Below are positions 53,049-61,173 of a DNA stretch of 64,000 nucleotides, one piece after another. Each line of letters opens with the position of its first letter. Within the stretch, counting starts at the first letter, position 1. A model generated the notes under the pieces. It was given only the letters and a program-made list of their open reading frames with translations. It had not been told where the DNA came from and did no database searches. The DNA lies in NCBI RefSeq assembly GCF_000389965.1, contig NC_021191.1:621501-685500 (forward strand), given 5' to 3'. A program made the position numbers and the translations under genes. The DNA is from Actinoplanes sp. N902-109 (lineage in GTDB: Bacteria; Actinomycetota; Actinomycetes; Mycobacteriales; Micromonosporaceae).

Positions 53049-55280
53049 GTGAACTGGAACCGAGCCCATGCCGTGATCGCCGGGCTGCTCGTACTCGGCG
53101 TTGCCGGTCTGCTGTTTCTGCCGAGCCCCGGGCCGGTCGTCGGCACGGTCCTCGCGACTTTCTGCGCGATCGGCATCGTTGCCGGTCTGCGGGCGGCCCG
53201 GATCCCGGGCAACGACGTGCGGACGAGGCGCGGTTGGTGGGTGATGACCGCGATGTTCGGGTTGCAACTGCTGACCACAGCGGCGTTCGCCGTGCCCGGG
53301 GCGAACCGGACGTTCCCGGCTCCGGGTGATGTGCTCCGAGCGCTGGACATCGTCGTGCTGTTCGTCGCCGCCTACCTGTTTCCGGTGGTGACAGCGACGT
53401 CGCTCGAGCGCCGCAAGGCCGTGCTCGACGCTCTGACCGTGCTGGCTTCCGGCTCGATGACGGTCTGGTACCTGGTGCTCGGCCGGACCACGCACGCCAG
53501 TTTCCAGATCCTGCTCGCCGCGTCTGCGTTTCCCGTGCTCGACCTGCTGCTGGTGCTCGGGTTCACCCGGCTGGTGTTCCGGGGGACCACGGCGCTGCGG
53601 CGTAACACCGCGCTGCTGCTGACCCTCGCGGGGCTCGTGCAGTTCATCGCGGATGCCTGGTTCGGGTACCTCACGGCCCGCACCGGGAGCATTGAGCACG
53701 ACGCCGTGTGGCAGCTCGTCAGCGTTGTTGTCATGGTCGCCCTGCTGGCGGCTGCGGTCGTGGAACGCTGCCGGCAACCGGAGATCACCGATCCCATGGC
53801 CGAGCGCTGCCTGACCCGCGGCTACCTGCCGTACGTGGCGATCGCGGTGGGGTACAGCCTCATGGTCGCCGCTGCGGTGCAGGAGCACGAGGCGTTCCCG
53901 TGGAGCGGGCTGACGCTGGGTGGCTTTGCGATCACCCTGCTGGTGGTGCTGCGGCAGATCGCCATGCAGCGGGAGAGCGACCAGGCCGCCACCACCGACG
54001 GTCTCACCGGGCTGGCCAACCGGTCCCGGCTGCGGGATCTGCTGGTGCAGGCGCTGGACCGCGACGCCCGGGCCGGGCGGATGACGGCCGTGCTGCTCGT
54101 CGACATGAACGGCTTCAAGCAGGTCAACGACACCCGTGGGCACAAGACCGGGGACCAGCTGTTGATCGGGTTCGCGCGGATCTTGCGCGACGCCATCCTG
54201 GGCGCGGACGTGGCCGGCCGGCTCGGTGGCGACGAGTTCGCCATCGTGCTGCACGACATCGGCAGCGAGGCCAACGCGGAGGCGGTCGCCCGGCGCATCG
54301 CCGCCGCGGCCGAGGAGCCGGTCGCCGTGGACGGCGCCGCGATCCGGGCGTCCGCCAGCATCGGCATCGCGCTGGCCGGTCCCGGCGAGTTCACCGCCGA
54401 CGAACTGATGCACCGGGCGGACGTCGCGATGTACCACGCCAAGCGGCGCGGCGGCGACACCCGCTGGGCCAGTTACGCCGAGACGATGGGCGGCGGCGAC
54501 GAGCCCTCGCTGGAGGACGAGCTGCGGGTGGCCGCCGGCGCGGGCCAGCTGCGCCTGGTGTTCCAGCCGATCGTCGGGCTGCCGGACGAGGACCTGGCCG
54601 GGGTCGAGGCGCTGGCCCGCTGGGAGCACCCCCGGCTGGGGCTGCTCGACGCCGAGGCGTTCATCCCGCTCGCCGAGCGGATCGGCGTGATCGCCGACAT
54701 CGGCCGCTGGGTGCTGCGCGAGGCTTGCTCCTGTGCCCGGCGCTGGCCGCAGCTGCCGCTGCACGTCAACGTGTCGGGCCGCCAGCTGGAGGAGGATGGC
54801 TTCAGCACCGAGGTCCGCGAGATCGTGCAGGCCACCGGCATGAACCCGGCGCAGCTGGTGCTGGAGGTGACCGAGAGCCAGCTGATCGCGGACGGCGTGC
54901 CCGCCGCGCACCTGCGCATCCTCAGCGACGAGGGCATCCGGATCGCGCTGGACGACTTCGGCACCGGCTACTCGTCGCTGAAGAACCTCACCCACCTGCC
55001 GATCGACATGCTCAAGCTGGACCGGGTGTTCGTCGCCACGCTGGACGCCTCGGCCGAGGGCGCCGCGGTGGCCCAGGCCGTGCTGCGGCTGGGCCGGGTG
55101 CTCGGCATGGACACGGTCGCCGAGGGCGTGGAGACCGCTGAGCAGGCTCGCGAGCTGACCCTGCTGGGTGCGGGCAAGGCCCAGGGGCACTACTTCGCCC
55201 GTCCGCTGCCGCCCGCCGAGATCGACGCCCGCATCGCCGCCTGGTCCGATCATCGCTACGGTCGCTCGGTGCGCGCCTGA
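53049..55280 (+). CDS. Membrane-anchored GGDEF-EAL c-di-GMP enzyme
   Basis: 743 residues. About ten N-terminal hydrophobic helices (residues 8-300) form a membrane sensor. A GGDEF domain follows, with intact RLGGDEFAIVL (about residue 391) and no clear RxxD inhibitory site. The EAL domain has GVEALARWEHP (about 517), the Mg2+/substrate motifs LEVTESQL and LDDFGTGYSSL, and late VAEGVETAEQ. Both diguanylate cyclase and phosphodiesterase activities look possible. GTG start at 53049 with a weak ribosome-binding site. Streptomycete/Actinoplanes CdgB- and RmdA-like proteins control development. The direction of activity cannot be told from sequence. Confidence 0.92.
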   Translation: MNWNRAHAVIAGLLVLGVAGLLFLPSPGPVVGTVLATFCAIGIVAGLRAARIPGNDVRTRRGWWVMTAMFGLQLLTTAAFAVPGANRTFPAPGDVLRALDIVVLFVAAYLFPVVTATSLERRKAVLDALTVLASGSMTVWYLVLGRTTHASFQILLAASAFPVLDLLLVLGFTRLVFRGTTALRRNTALLLTLAGLVQFIADAWFGYLTARTGSIEHDAVWQLVSVVVMVALLAAAVVERCRQPEITDPMAERCLTRGYLPYVAIAVGYSLMVAAAVQEHEAFPWSGLTLGGFAITLLVVLRQIAMQRESDQAATTDGLTGLANRSRLRDLLVQALDRDARAGRMTAVLLVDMNGFKQVNDTRGHKTGDQLLIGFARILRDAILGADVAGRLGGDEFAIVLHDIGSEANAEAVARRIAAAAEEPVAVDGAAIRASASIGIALAGPGEFTADELMHRADVAMYHAKRRGGDTRWASYAETMGGGDEPSLEDELRVAAGAGQLRLVFQPIVGLPDEDLAGVEALARWEHPRLGLLDAEAFIPLAERIGVIADIGRWVLREACSCARRWPQLPLHVNVSGRQLEEDGFSTEVREIVQATGMNPAQLVLEVTESQLIADGVPAAHLRILSDEGIRIALDDFGTGYSSLKNLTHLPIDMLKLDRVFVATLDASAEGAAVAQAVLRLGRVLGMDTVAEGVETAEQARELTLLGAGKAQGHYFARPLPPAEIDARIAAWSDHRYGRSVRA

Positions 55281-55290
55281 CCCGTACAGT

Positions 55291-55306
55291 TGTGACTGGG
55301 GTCACA
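55291..55306. promoter_or_regulatory. Perfect CRP/GlxR-type palindrome TGTGA-N6-TCACA
   Basis: TGTGACTGGGGTCACA matches the classical CRP half-sites with a 6-nt spacer and lies 46-61 nt upstream of the ECF sigma start. Actinobacterial CRP/GlxR regulators use TGTGA-N6-TCACA. It sits in the only gap (71 bp) before the sigma/anti-sigma/ABC operon, so cAMP-linked control is likely if the host has a CRP homologue. Confidence 0.5.
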
Positions 55307-55351
55307 TACGCGGGTGATCCGCGGGCCGGGGGCGGCGACGTCTGACTGGGC

Positions 55352-55903
55352 GTGAGGATGACCGAGGTCGGCGAGGAGCAGCTGCTGCGGCGGGTGGCCC
55401 GCGCCGACCGGGCGGCGTTCGACGAGCTGTACCGGCGGACGTCGCCATGGCTCGCCGTGCGGCTGCGGCGGCGCTGCGCCGACGACGGCATCGTGGCAGA
55501 AGTCATGCAGGACACCTATCTTGCCGTGTGGCGCGCGGCCGGCTCGTTCACCGGGGCCGCCGGTCCCACGGGCGGCAGCGCGGCCGGTTGGCTCTGGACC
55601 ATCGCCGCCCGCCGGCTGGTCGACGCCCTGCGCAAACGGGCCCGCACCCGCGAGGTGCCGGCCGAGGACCTGCCGATGCGCACCGCCCCGGCCGCCGAGG
55701 ACGAGGCGCTGGCCGGCACGGTCGGCGACGAGGTGGGCGCCGCGCTGTCCCGGCTGGCCCCGGAACTGCGCAAGGTGCTGCACGCGATGGTCGTGGACGG
55801 CCTGACCGTGCGGGAGACCTCCATCCTGCTGGGCCTGCCCGAGGGCACGGTGAAGAGCCGGGCCCGGCGAGCGCGGAACGAGCTACGCGAGGCACTGTCA
55901 TGA
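55352..55903 (+). CDS. ECF-type RNA polymerase sigma factor
   Basis: 183 residues. Region 2 (ARADRAAFDELYRR...VMQDTYLAVWRAAGSF) and region 4 (LAPELRKVLHAMVVDGLTVRETSILLGLPEGTVKSR) are both present. GTG at 55352 or ATG at 55358; neither has a strong Shine-Dalgarno. It is coupled by ATGA overlap to the next gene, which looks like its anti-sigma factor. Confidence 0.92.
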   Translation: MRMTEVGEEQLLRRVARADRAAFDELYRRTSPWLAVRLRRRCADDGIVAEVMQDTYLAVWRAAGSFTGAAGPTGGSAAGWLWTIAARRLVDALRKRARTREVPAEDLPMRTAPAAEDEALAGTVGDEVGAALSRLAPELRKVLHAMVVDGLTVRETSILLGLPEGTVKSRARRARNELREALS

Positions 55904-56700
55904 TCGATCACATCCCGGCCGCCACGCTCGCGGCCTACTCCGCCGGCGAACCGCAGCTCGACGACGCCACCGTCTGGGTGGTCGAGGTGCACCTGGAGAG
56001 CTGCGGGCACTGCCGGTCCACGCTGGCCGGGCAGGCCGCCCCGGACCTGCTCGGACTGCTCGACGACGTGCAGGTGCGGATCGACCGCGGGGTGCGCACC
56101 GGGCCGCGACCGGCCCGGGGGCACGCCTGGCGGCGGCTGGTCCACCGCTGGGCCGCCTGGGCGATCGTGCCGTGGGCGGCGCTGGTGGTGACCGTGGTGC
56201 TGGCGGCATTCCTGCTGGACCGGGCATATCCGGAGCGGCCCTCGCTGGTGCTGCTGCTGGCCCCGGTGGCACCCCTGGCCGGGCTCGCGGTGACGTGGTC
56301 GCGGCGCACGGACGCGGCCGCGGAGGTGATCGCCGGGACCGCGCGGGCCGGGCTTGAGCTGCTGCTGCGCCGTACGGTCGTGGTGCTCGTCCTGATCCTC
56401 CCGCCGCTGGCGGTGGCGGGCTGGTGCCTCGGCATGTCCCCGGCGCGGTGGCTGCTGCCCTGCCTGACCTTCACCGCGGCGACCCTGCTGCTGGGCGGCC
56501 GGATCGGGGTGACCATGGCAGCGGCGGTGCTGGGCATCGGCTGGCTGACCGTGGTGATCGTGCCGGCGATGCTCACGGCCCGGCTGCCGGTGCTGGTCCA
56601 GGCGGCCAGCCTGCCGGGCTGGCTCGCCGCTGCCGTCATCTTCACCGCGCTGATGATCTGGCGCGCCGACGACCACCAACGCCTCGAGAGCTGGCGTTAG
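55900..56700 (+). CDS. Membrane anti-sigma factor-like protein with zinc-finger motif
   Basis: 266 residues. The first 45 residues contain EVHLESCGHCRSTL, the H-x3-C-x2-C part of a ZAS zinc-binding anti-sigma domain. Five or six membrane helices follow (residues about 80-255). The start overlaps the sigma stop (ATGA), the usual sigma/anti-sigma coupling. It could release the sigma factor on an envelope signal. Confidence 0.8.
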   Translation: MIDHIPAATLAAYSAGEPQLDDATVWVVEVHLESCGHCRSTLAGQAAPDLLGLLDDVQVRIDRGVRTGPRPARGHAWRRLVHRWAAWAIVPWAALVVTVVLAAFLLDRAYPERPSLVLLLAPVAPLAGLAVTWSRRTDAAAEVIAGTARAGLELLLRRTVVVLVLILPPLAVAGWCLGMSPARWLLPCLTFTAATLLLGGRIGVTMAAAVLGIGWLTVVIVPAMLTARLPVLVQAASLPGWLAAAVIFTALMIWRADDHQRLESWR

Positions 56701-57513
56701 ATGAAGGAGCGGACGTTGGTACGTACCGTCAATGTGTCGGAGCTGGCACCCACGGCGTACGCCTGGCCGGTCGAGGCCGAGGGCCTGCGCGTCAAGGCCG
56801 GCCGGCACCTCGCCGTCGACGGGCTCGACCTGCAGCTGGGCACCGGCGTGCACGGGCTGCTCGGCCCGAACGGCGCCGGCAAGACCACGCTGATGCGTGC
56901 GCTGTCCACGGTGAACAAGCCGTCCGGCGGCCGGTTGCGGTTGCTGGGCACGGAGGCGTCCGACGGGCGGGCGTTGCGGCCGCTGCGCCGGCGGCTCGGC
57001 TACCTGCCGCAGCACTTCGGGTTCTACCCGCGCTTCACGGTTCGCGAGTACGTCGAGTACATGGCCTGGTTGCGCGAGATGCCGGCGGACGCGATCCCCG
57101 CGGCCGTGCAGCGCGCGGTCGACCGGGTCGGGCTCGCCGACCGGGCCGGTGCGCGGCTCAAGACGCTGTCCGGCGGCATGCTGCGCCGCGTCGGCATCGC
57201 CCAGGCGATCGTCAACGACCCGGCGCTGCTGCTGCTCGACGAGCCGACCGTGGGTCTCGACCCGGAACAGCGGGTGCAGTTCCGTGAGCTGCTGCGCGAC
57301 CTGGGCACGGACAGCTGCGTGGTGGTCTCCACGCACCTGGTCGAGGACGTGGTCGCCGCCTGTTCCGACGTGGTGCTGATCGCCGAGGGCAAGCTCGTGT
57401 TCCAGGGGCTGCCCGAGGATCTGATCCGGCTCGGCGAGCAGGGCGGCACCGGCGACAGCCCGGCCGAGCGCGGCTACACCACGCTGCTGACCAACCACCG
57501 GAGCGCCTCGTGA
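56701..57513 (+). CDS. ABC transporter ATP-binding protein
   Basis: 270 residues. Walker A GPNGAGKTT (55-63), Q-loop LPQHFGFYP, signature LSGGM (about 156), Walker B LLLLDEPTVGLDPEQ (about 177) and a switch His in VVSTHLVEDV. ATG at 56701 directly follows the previous stop. With the two membrane proteins downstream it forms an ABC-2-like exporter, probably part of the sigma regulon. Confidence 0.93.
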   Translation: MKERTLVRTVNVSELAPTAYAWPVEAEGLRVKAGRHLAVDGLDLQLGTGVHGLLGPNGAGKTTLMRALSTVNKPSGGRLRLLGTEASDGRALRPLRRRLGYLPQHFGFYPRFTVREYVEYMAWLREMPADAIPAAVQRAVDRVGLADRAGARLKTLSGGMLRRVGIAQAIVNDPALLLLDEPTVGLDPEQRVQFRELLRDLGTDSCVVVSTHLVEDVVAACSDVVLIAEGKLVFQGLPEDLIRLGEQGGTGDSPAERGYTTLLTNHRSAS

Positions 57514-58841
57514 TCCACCTGACCTGGACCGAGCTGCGCCGGTCGAACGCCCGAACCCTGGCCATCCTGCTGATCGCGGTCAGCGCCGTGCTGCTGGCGC
57601 TCGACGGTATGTGGCGCGGCCAGTGGCTGCGGCTGATCTACAACCATGACAGCTCGCTGTTCGTGCTGCTCCCGCTGGCGCTGGCCGGTGGCGCCATCCT
57701 GGGCCGCCGGGACCGGCGCACCGGGGTGCACGAACTCGTCGGCGCGACCCCGCGGCCCCGGGTGGCGCGGACCGTTCCCCCCGCTGCGGCGCTGGCAGCC
57801 GCGGCGGCCGGTGCGCATCTGCTGATCTTCGCCGTGGCCACGGTGATCGTCGCGGTCAACGGCAGCTATCTCAGCGTCGCGCCGATCGCGATGGCCCTGG
57901 CCGGTGCGGTGGTGCTGGTCGGTGGCACCTGGCTGGGGCTGGCCGCGGGCCGGGCCTGGTCCTCGCCGCTGGTGCCGCCCGCGCTGGCGGTGCTCGGCCT
58001 GGTGCTGCAGTTCTCGGCGTCCGAATCGACCCCGGGCGAGCTCAACCGGCTCAGCAACCTGTCCCTGCTGGCGCAGCCGCCGGGCTCCGACTGGGAGGCG
58101 CCGACCGCCCAGGCCGTGTTCAGCCGGCTGGCGCTCGGCGTCGGGTTCGCCGCGGCCGGTTTCCTGCTGACCGCGGGATCGTCCTGGCTGCCCCGGGTGG
58201 TGGCGGTGCCGGTGCTGGCCGGTGCGCTGGTGGCCGCGGCCGTGCTGCCGGGCACCACGATGGCCGGGCGCTACCGGATCGATCCCGGCGCCGAACGCCT
58301 GGTCTGCTCGGGCCAGGTCTGCCTGACCGCGGCGCACGCGAATCTGATGGACGAGGTCGCCCCGCAGGTGCGCCGGGCGCTGACCCTGCTCGCCAAGCTG
58401 CCGGGCGCACCGCAGCGGGCCGTCGAATGGCGCTCCGACCGGGTGTGGGAGCTCGGCGACTCGATCGACGCGGCGGGCGCCCAGCGCGCCGAGCCCGACA
58501 TCCTGCAGATCGACCTGGACCTGGGGAACGGCAAGCCCGGCCCGCACCTGACCGAGAGCGCGCTGCTGGGCGCCGGCACCCGGTGGAACGGCTGCTACAA
58601 CGGCGAGAGCGTGGCCCAGTACGCGGCCGGCGCATGGCTGCTCGGCACCGATGACATGGTCGTGTACGACGGCTTCGGCGCCCCGCCCGGGGACTTCGGG
58701 GCAGAGGTGCGGCAGACCGTGGCCAAGCTGCGCCAGTTGCCGCCGGACGAGCAGGTGCGGCGGGTGACCGCGCTGCGCGATGCCTCCGCCGACTGCGTCC
58801 AGGACCTGATGCCGTACCTCACCGACGGGGTCAGACCGTGA
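57510..58841 (+). CDS. ABC transporter-associated membrane protein, 443 aa
   Basis: Six N-terminal membrane helices (residues about 15-250) precede a roughly 190-residue extracytoplasmic or cytoplasmic C-terminal domain with four cysteines (CSGQVC, NGCYNG and ASADC). GTG at 57510 overlaps the ATPase gene by 4 nt. It is the probable permease of the ABC system. The C-terminal domain matches no family I can name. Confidence 0.8.
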   Translation: MIHLTWTELRRSNARTLAILLIAVSAVLLALDGMWRGQWLRLIYNHDSSLFVLLPLALAGGAILGRRDRRTGVHELVGATPRPRVARTVPPAAALAAAAAGAHLLIFAVATVIVAVNGSYLSVAPIAMALAGAVVLVGGTWLGLAAGRAWSSPLVPPALAVLGLVLQFSASESTPGELNRLSNLSLLAQPPGSDWEAPTAQAVFSRLALGVGFAAAGFLLTAGSSWLPRVVAVPVLAGALVAAAVLPGTTMAGRYRIDPGAERLVCSGQVCLTAAHANLMDEVAPQVRRALTLLAKLPGAPQRAVEWRSDRVWELGDSIDAAGAQRAEPDILQIDLDLGNGKPGPHLTESALLGAGTRWNGCYNGESVAQYAAGAWLLGTDDMVVYDGFGAPPGDFGAEVRQTVAKLRQLPPDEQVRRVTALRDASADCVQDLMPYLTDGVRP

Positions 58842-59452
58842 CCCGGTGGCTGCCGCTCTACCTGCGGTCGCGCCGGCTGCCGGTGGCGCTGCCGGCCGCG
58901 CTGGCCGGGATCGCTGTGATGTGGGGTGGCTGGTCGTTCTTCACCGACCGGCGCGAGGTTCCGGTGAGCCTGACGGTGCTCACCGTCGCGCTGGCCCTGG
59001 CGCCGCTGATCCCGACGCTGTCCAGCGACGACGACTCGCTGGAGGCCACCGCCGCGCGGCCGTGGCTGCCCCGGCGGATGACGCACCTGATCGCCGGGTG
59101 TGTCGTGGTCGCCGCGCTGGTGGCCGCAACCCGGACCACCGGCGCCTGGTTCGGGCCGACCGGCGTGGTGCTGCGGGACGCGGCCGGCCTGACCGGTCTG
59201 ATCGGGCTCGGTGTCGCGCTGGGCGGGGTGCGGCTGGCCTGGCAGGTGCCGGTCAGCTGGACCGCGATGCAGATGCTGATCGGCGAGAGCGGGTCGACCG
59301 GCTGGCGGCAGGTGGTGTTCTGGGAGACCCAGCTGCCCGGCAATCGGGTGGCCGCGGTGACGGCCGGGCTGTTCCTGCTGTCAGGCGTGCTCGCCTACGG
59401 CCTCCGCGTCGGCCCCCGCATCGCCCCGGCCGAGGCCACCATGGTCCAGTAG
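58838..59452 (+). CDS. Small ABC transporter-associated membrane protein
   Basis: 204 residues with about five or six hydrophobic segments. GTG at 58838 overlaps the previous gene by 4 nt, so it ends the sigma/anti-sigma/ABC operon. Its last 72 nt overlap the end of the convergent PseG-like gene, which suggests mutual antisense effects on the 3' ends. No further motif. Confidence 0.75.
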   Translation: MTRWLPLYLRSRRLPVALPAALAGIAVMWGGWSFFTDRREVPVSLTVLTVALALAPLIPTLSSDDDSLEATAARPWLPRRMTHLIAGCVVVAALVAATRTTGAWFGPTGVVLRDAAGLTGLIGLGVALGGVRLAWQVPVSWTAMQMLIGESGSTGWRQVVFWETQLPGNRVAAVTAGLFLLSGVLAYGLRVGPRIAPAEATMVQ

Positions 59453-60442
59453 GCGGCGGTCCATCAGGGCGAGCAGGGCATCGCTGACCCGGGCGGTGCC
59501 CAGCCCGTCCACCGCGGACCAGGCCCGGGCAGCGAGGGCTGTCCGCTGGTCCGGCCGGGTGAGCAGCCCGTGCAGCACCTCGACGGCCTCGTCACCCAGC
59601 TGGGGCAGATGCCCCAAGCCGGCGGCGAGGCCGCGGGCGGTGGTGCGGTCGTACCCGGGGATCTGGTTGTCCACCACCCGGACCAGCGCGGCGGGCAGAC
59701 CGAGACAGAGCAGCTCCCAGGTCGAGGTGCCGCTCGCGCTGAGCACCAGGTCGGCGTCGGCGAGCAGCTCGGGCAGCTGGTCGGTGGGGCCGATGATGTC
59801 GAGCTGCTGGCCGGCGCCGGGCCGCAGGGCGGTCAGGGCGGCCCGCAGCTCGTTGTTCGCCGCGATGACGGTGGCGGTGAACGCCGCTCCGGTGCGGATC
59901 AGCAGCCGGCTGACGACCGGCGCGGCACCGTAGGCGTCGGTGCCGCCGAAGAACGCCACGACCCGCGGAACGCCGGCATGGGCCGGCCGCGGCGCGGGCG
60001 GCCGCAGGTCGCGGATCGACCGGCGCAGCAAGGCGTAGTCGAGCCCGGCCAGCTCCGCGCCGGTGGCGTCGAGGTTCTGATCGACGTAGAGGTCGGCGCT
60101 CTGGCCACGCGGGTCACCGTCCACGATGGCCAGCACCGGCACGCCCGCGGCCCGCAGCGCCGTGGAGTGCGCCGGGGGCAGCGTGTACGAGTCGATCACC
60201 AGCGCGTCCAGGCCGAGCCGGTCCACGGCCGCGAGCAACCCGACCGGGTCGTAGGGCGCCGGGTGCCAGGCCAGCCCGCGCGTGCTGAGCTGCTGCTCGG
60301 CCCAGGCCACCCCGCCGAGGTCACTGAGGAAGTGCACGGTGACGCCACGCGCGGTGAGTTCCTCGGCCAGCGCGACGCAGCGGACGAGATGACCGACGCC
60401 GGTGCGCGGACCGGCGTCGCAGCGGATGCCGACGGTGCTCAC
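59381..60442 (-). CDS. PseG/SpsG-like UDP-diacetamido-sugar hydrolase
   Basis: 353 residues. A GT-B fold starts with IRCDAGPRTGVGHLVRCVAL (the G-x-G-H-x-x-R motif of PseG), and AFFGGTDAYGAAP and VLSASGTSTWELLCLG match the second Rossmann half. PseG removes UDP from the 2,4-diacetamido sugar in pseudaminic acid synthesis. In spore-coat (Sps) clusters the SpsG homologue is a glycan gene. The last 40 residues are variable. It overlaps the cytidylyltransferase by 4 nt. Confidence 0.75.
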   Translation of the reverse strand: MSTVGIRCDAGPRTGVGHLVRCVALAEELTARGVTVHFLSDLGGVAWAEQQLSTRGLAWHPAPYDPVGLLAAVDRLGLDALVIDSYTLPPAHSTALRAAGVPVLAIVDGDPRGQSADLYVDQNLDATGAELAGLDYALLRRSIRDLRPPAPRPAHAGVPRVVAFFGGTDAYGAAPVVSRLLIRTGAAFTATVIAANNELRAALTALRPGAGQQLDIIGPTDQLPELLADADLVLSASGTSTWELLCLGLPAALVRVVDNQIPGYDRTTARGLAAGLGHLPQLGDEAVEVLHGLLTRPDQRTALAARAWSAVDGLGTARVSDALLALMDRRLLDHGGLGRGDAGADAEAVGEHA

Positions 60443-61173
60443 GCCTGGGCCAGTTCCTTCTGCCGGACGTGCGCGTTGATTCCGGTCAGCTCGGGGCGGT
60501 CGGCCAGCCAGTCGGCGATGGTGCGCACCGGCACCGGGCGGTCGCCGAAGTGCCCGACGACGGCCTCGATCAGCCGCCAGTCGTCCTCGGTGTCCAGGGT
60601 GAGCCGCAGGTGCGAGAGGTCCGGCTGGAGGGTCAGGCCGAGCACGGTGTAGTCGTACGGGTGCGAGTACACGTACGACGTCACGTGCGTCCGGTGGTGG
60701 TCGGTGGCCAATTTGTCGATCTGCCGCAGCACCTCGGTGCGCACGATCTCCACGTCCAGCCCGCGCGGCAGGGTGCGCGCGATCGAGGTGCTCAGGTAGT
60801 CCAGATCAGGCGTCGCCGCGAACACATCGGCCGCGAGCATCACGAGTTCCGGGTCGAGCAGCGGGCAGTCGGCCGTGAAGCGCAGCACCGCGTCCGGGTC
60901 GTCGTCGCGCTCGTCGAGCACCCCCAGGAACCGGGTGAGCACGTCGTCGACCGGCCCACGGTGTACCGGCACGCCCAGCCGGGCGCATTCGGCGGCCACC
61001 GCGTCGTCGCGGTCCTCGATCGTGGTGGCCACCACGATGTCGTCGAGCACGCCGCTGTCCCGGGCCGCGCTGACCACCCGGTCCAGCACGGTACGGCCAC
61101 CGAGGCGCCGCAGCACCTTGCCGGGGAGCCGGGTGGAGCCCATCCGGGCCTGGACGATGCCGAGGGTCTTCAC
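60439..61173 (-). CDS. SpsF/PseF-like cytidylyltransferase
   Basis: 244 residues. The nucleotidyltransferase motif IVQARMGSTRLPGKVLRRL (residues 6-24) and RFTADCPLLDPEL are typical of SpsF and acylneuraminate cytidylyltransferase-like enzymes that activate nonulosonic sugars with CMP. Its start overlaps the methyltransferase-like gene by 4 nt. Confidence 0.85.
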   Translation of the reverse strand: MKTLGIVQARMGSTRLPGKVLRRLGGRTVLDRVVSAARDSGVLDDIVVATTIEDRDDAVAAECARLGVPVHRGPVDDVLTRFLGVLDERDDDPDAVLRFTADCPLLDPELVMLAADVFAATPDLDYLSTSIARTLPRGLDVEIVRTEVLRQIDKLATDHHRTHVTSYVYSHPYDYTVLGLTLQPDLSHLRLTLDTEDDWRLIEAVVGHFGDRPVPVRTIADWLADRPELTGINAHVRQKELAQA

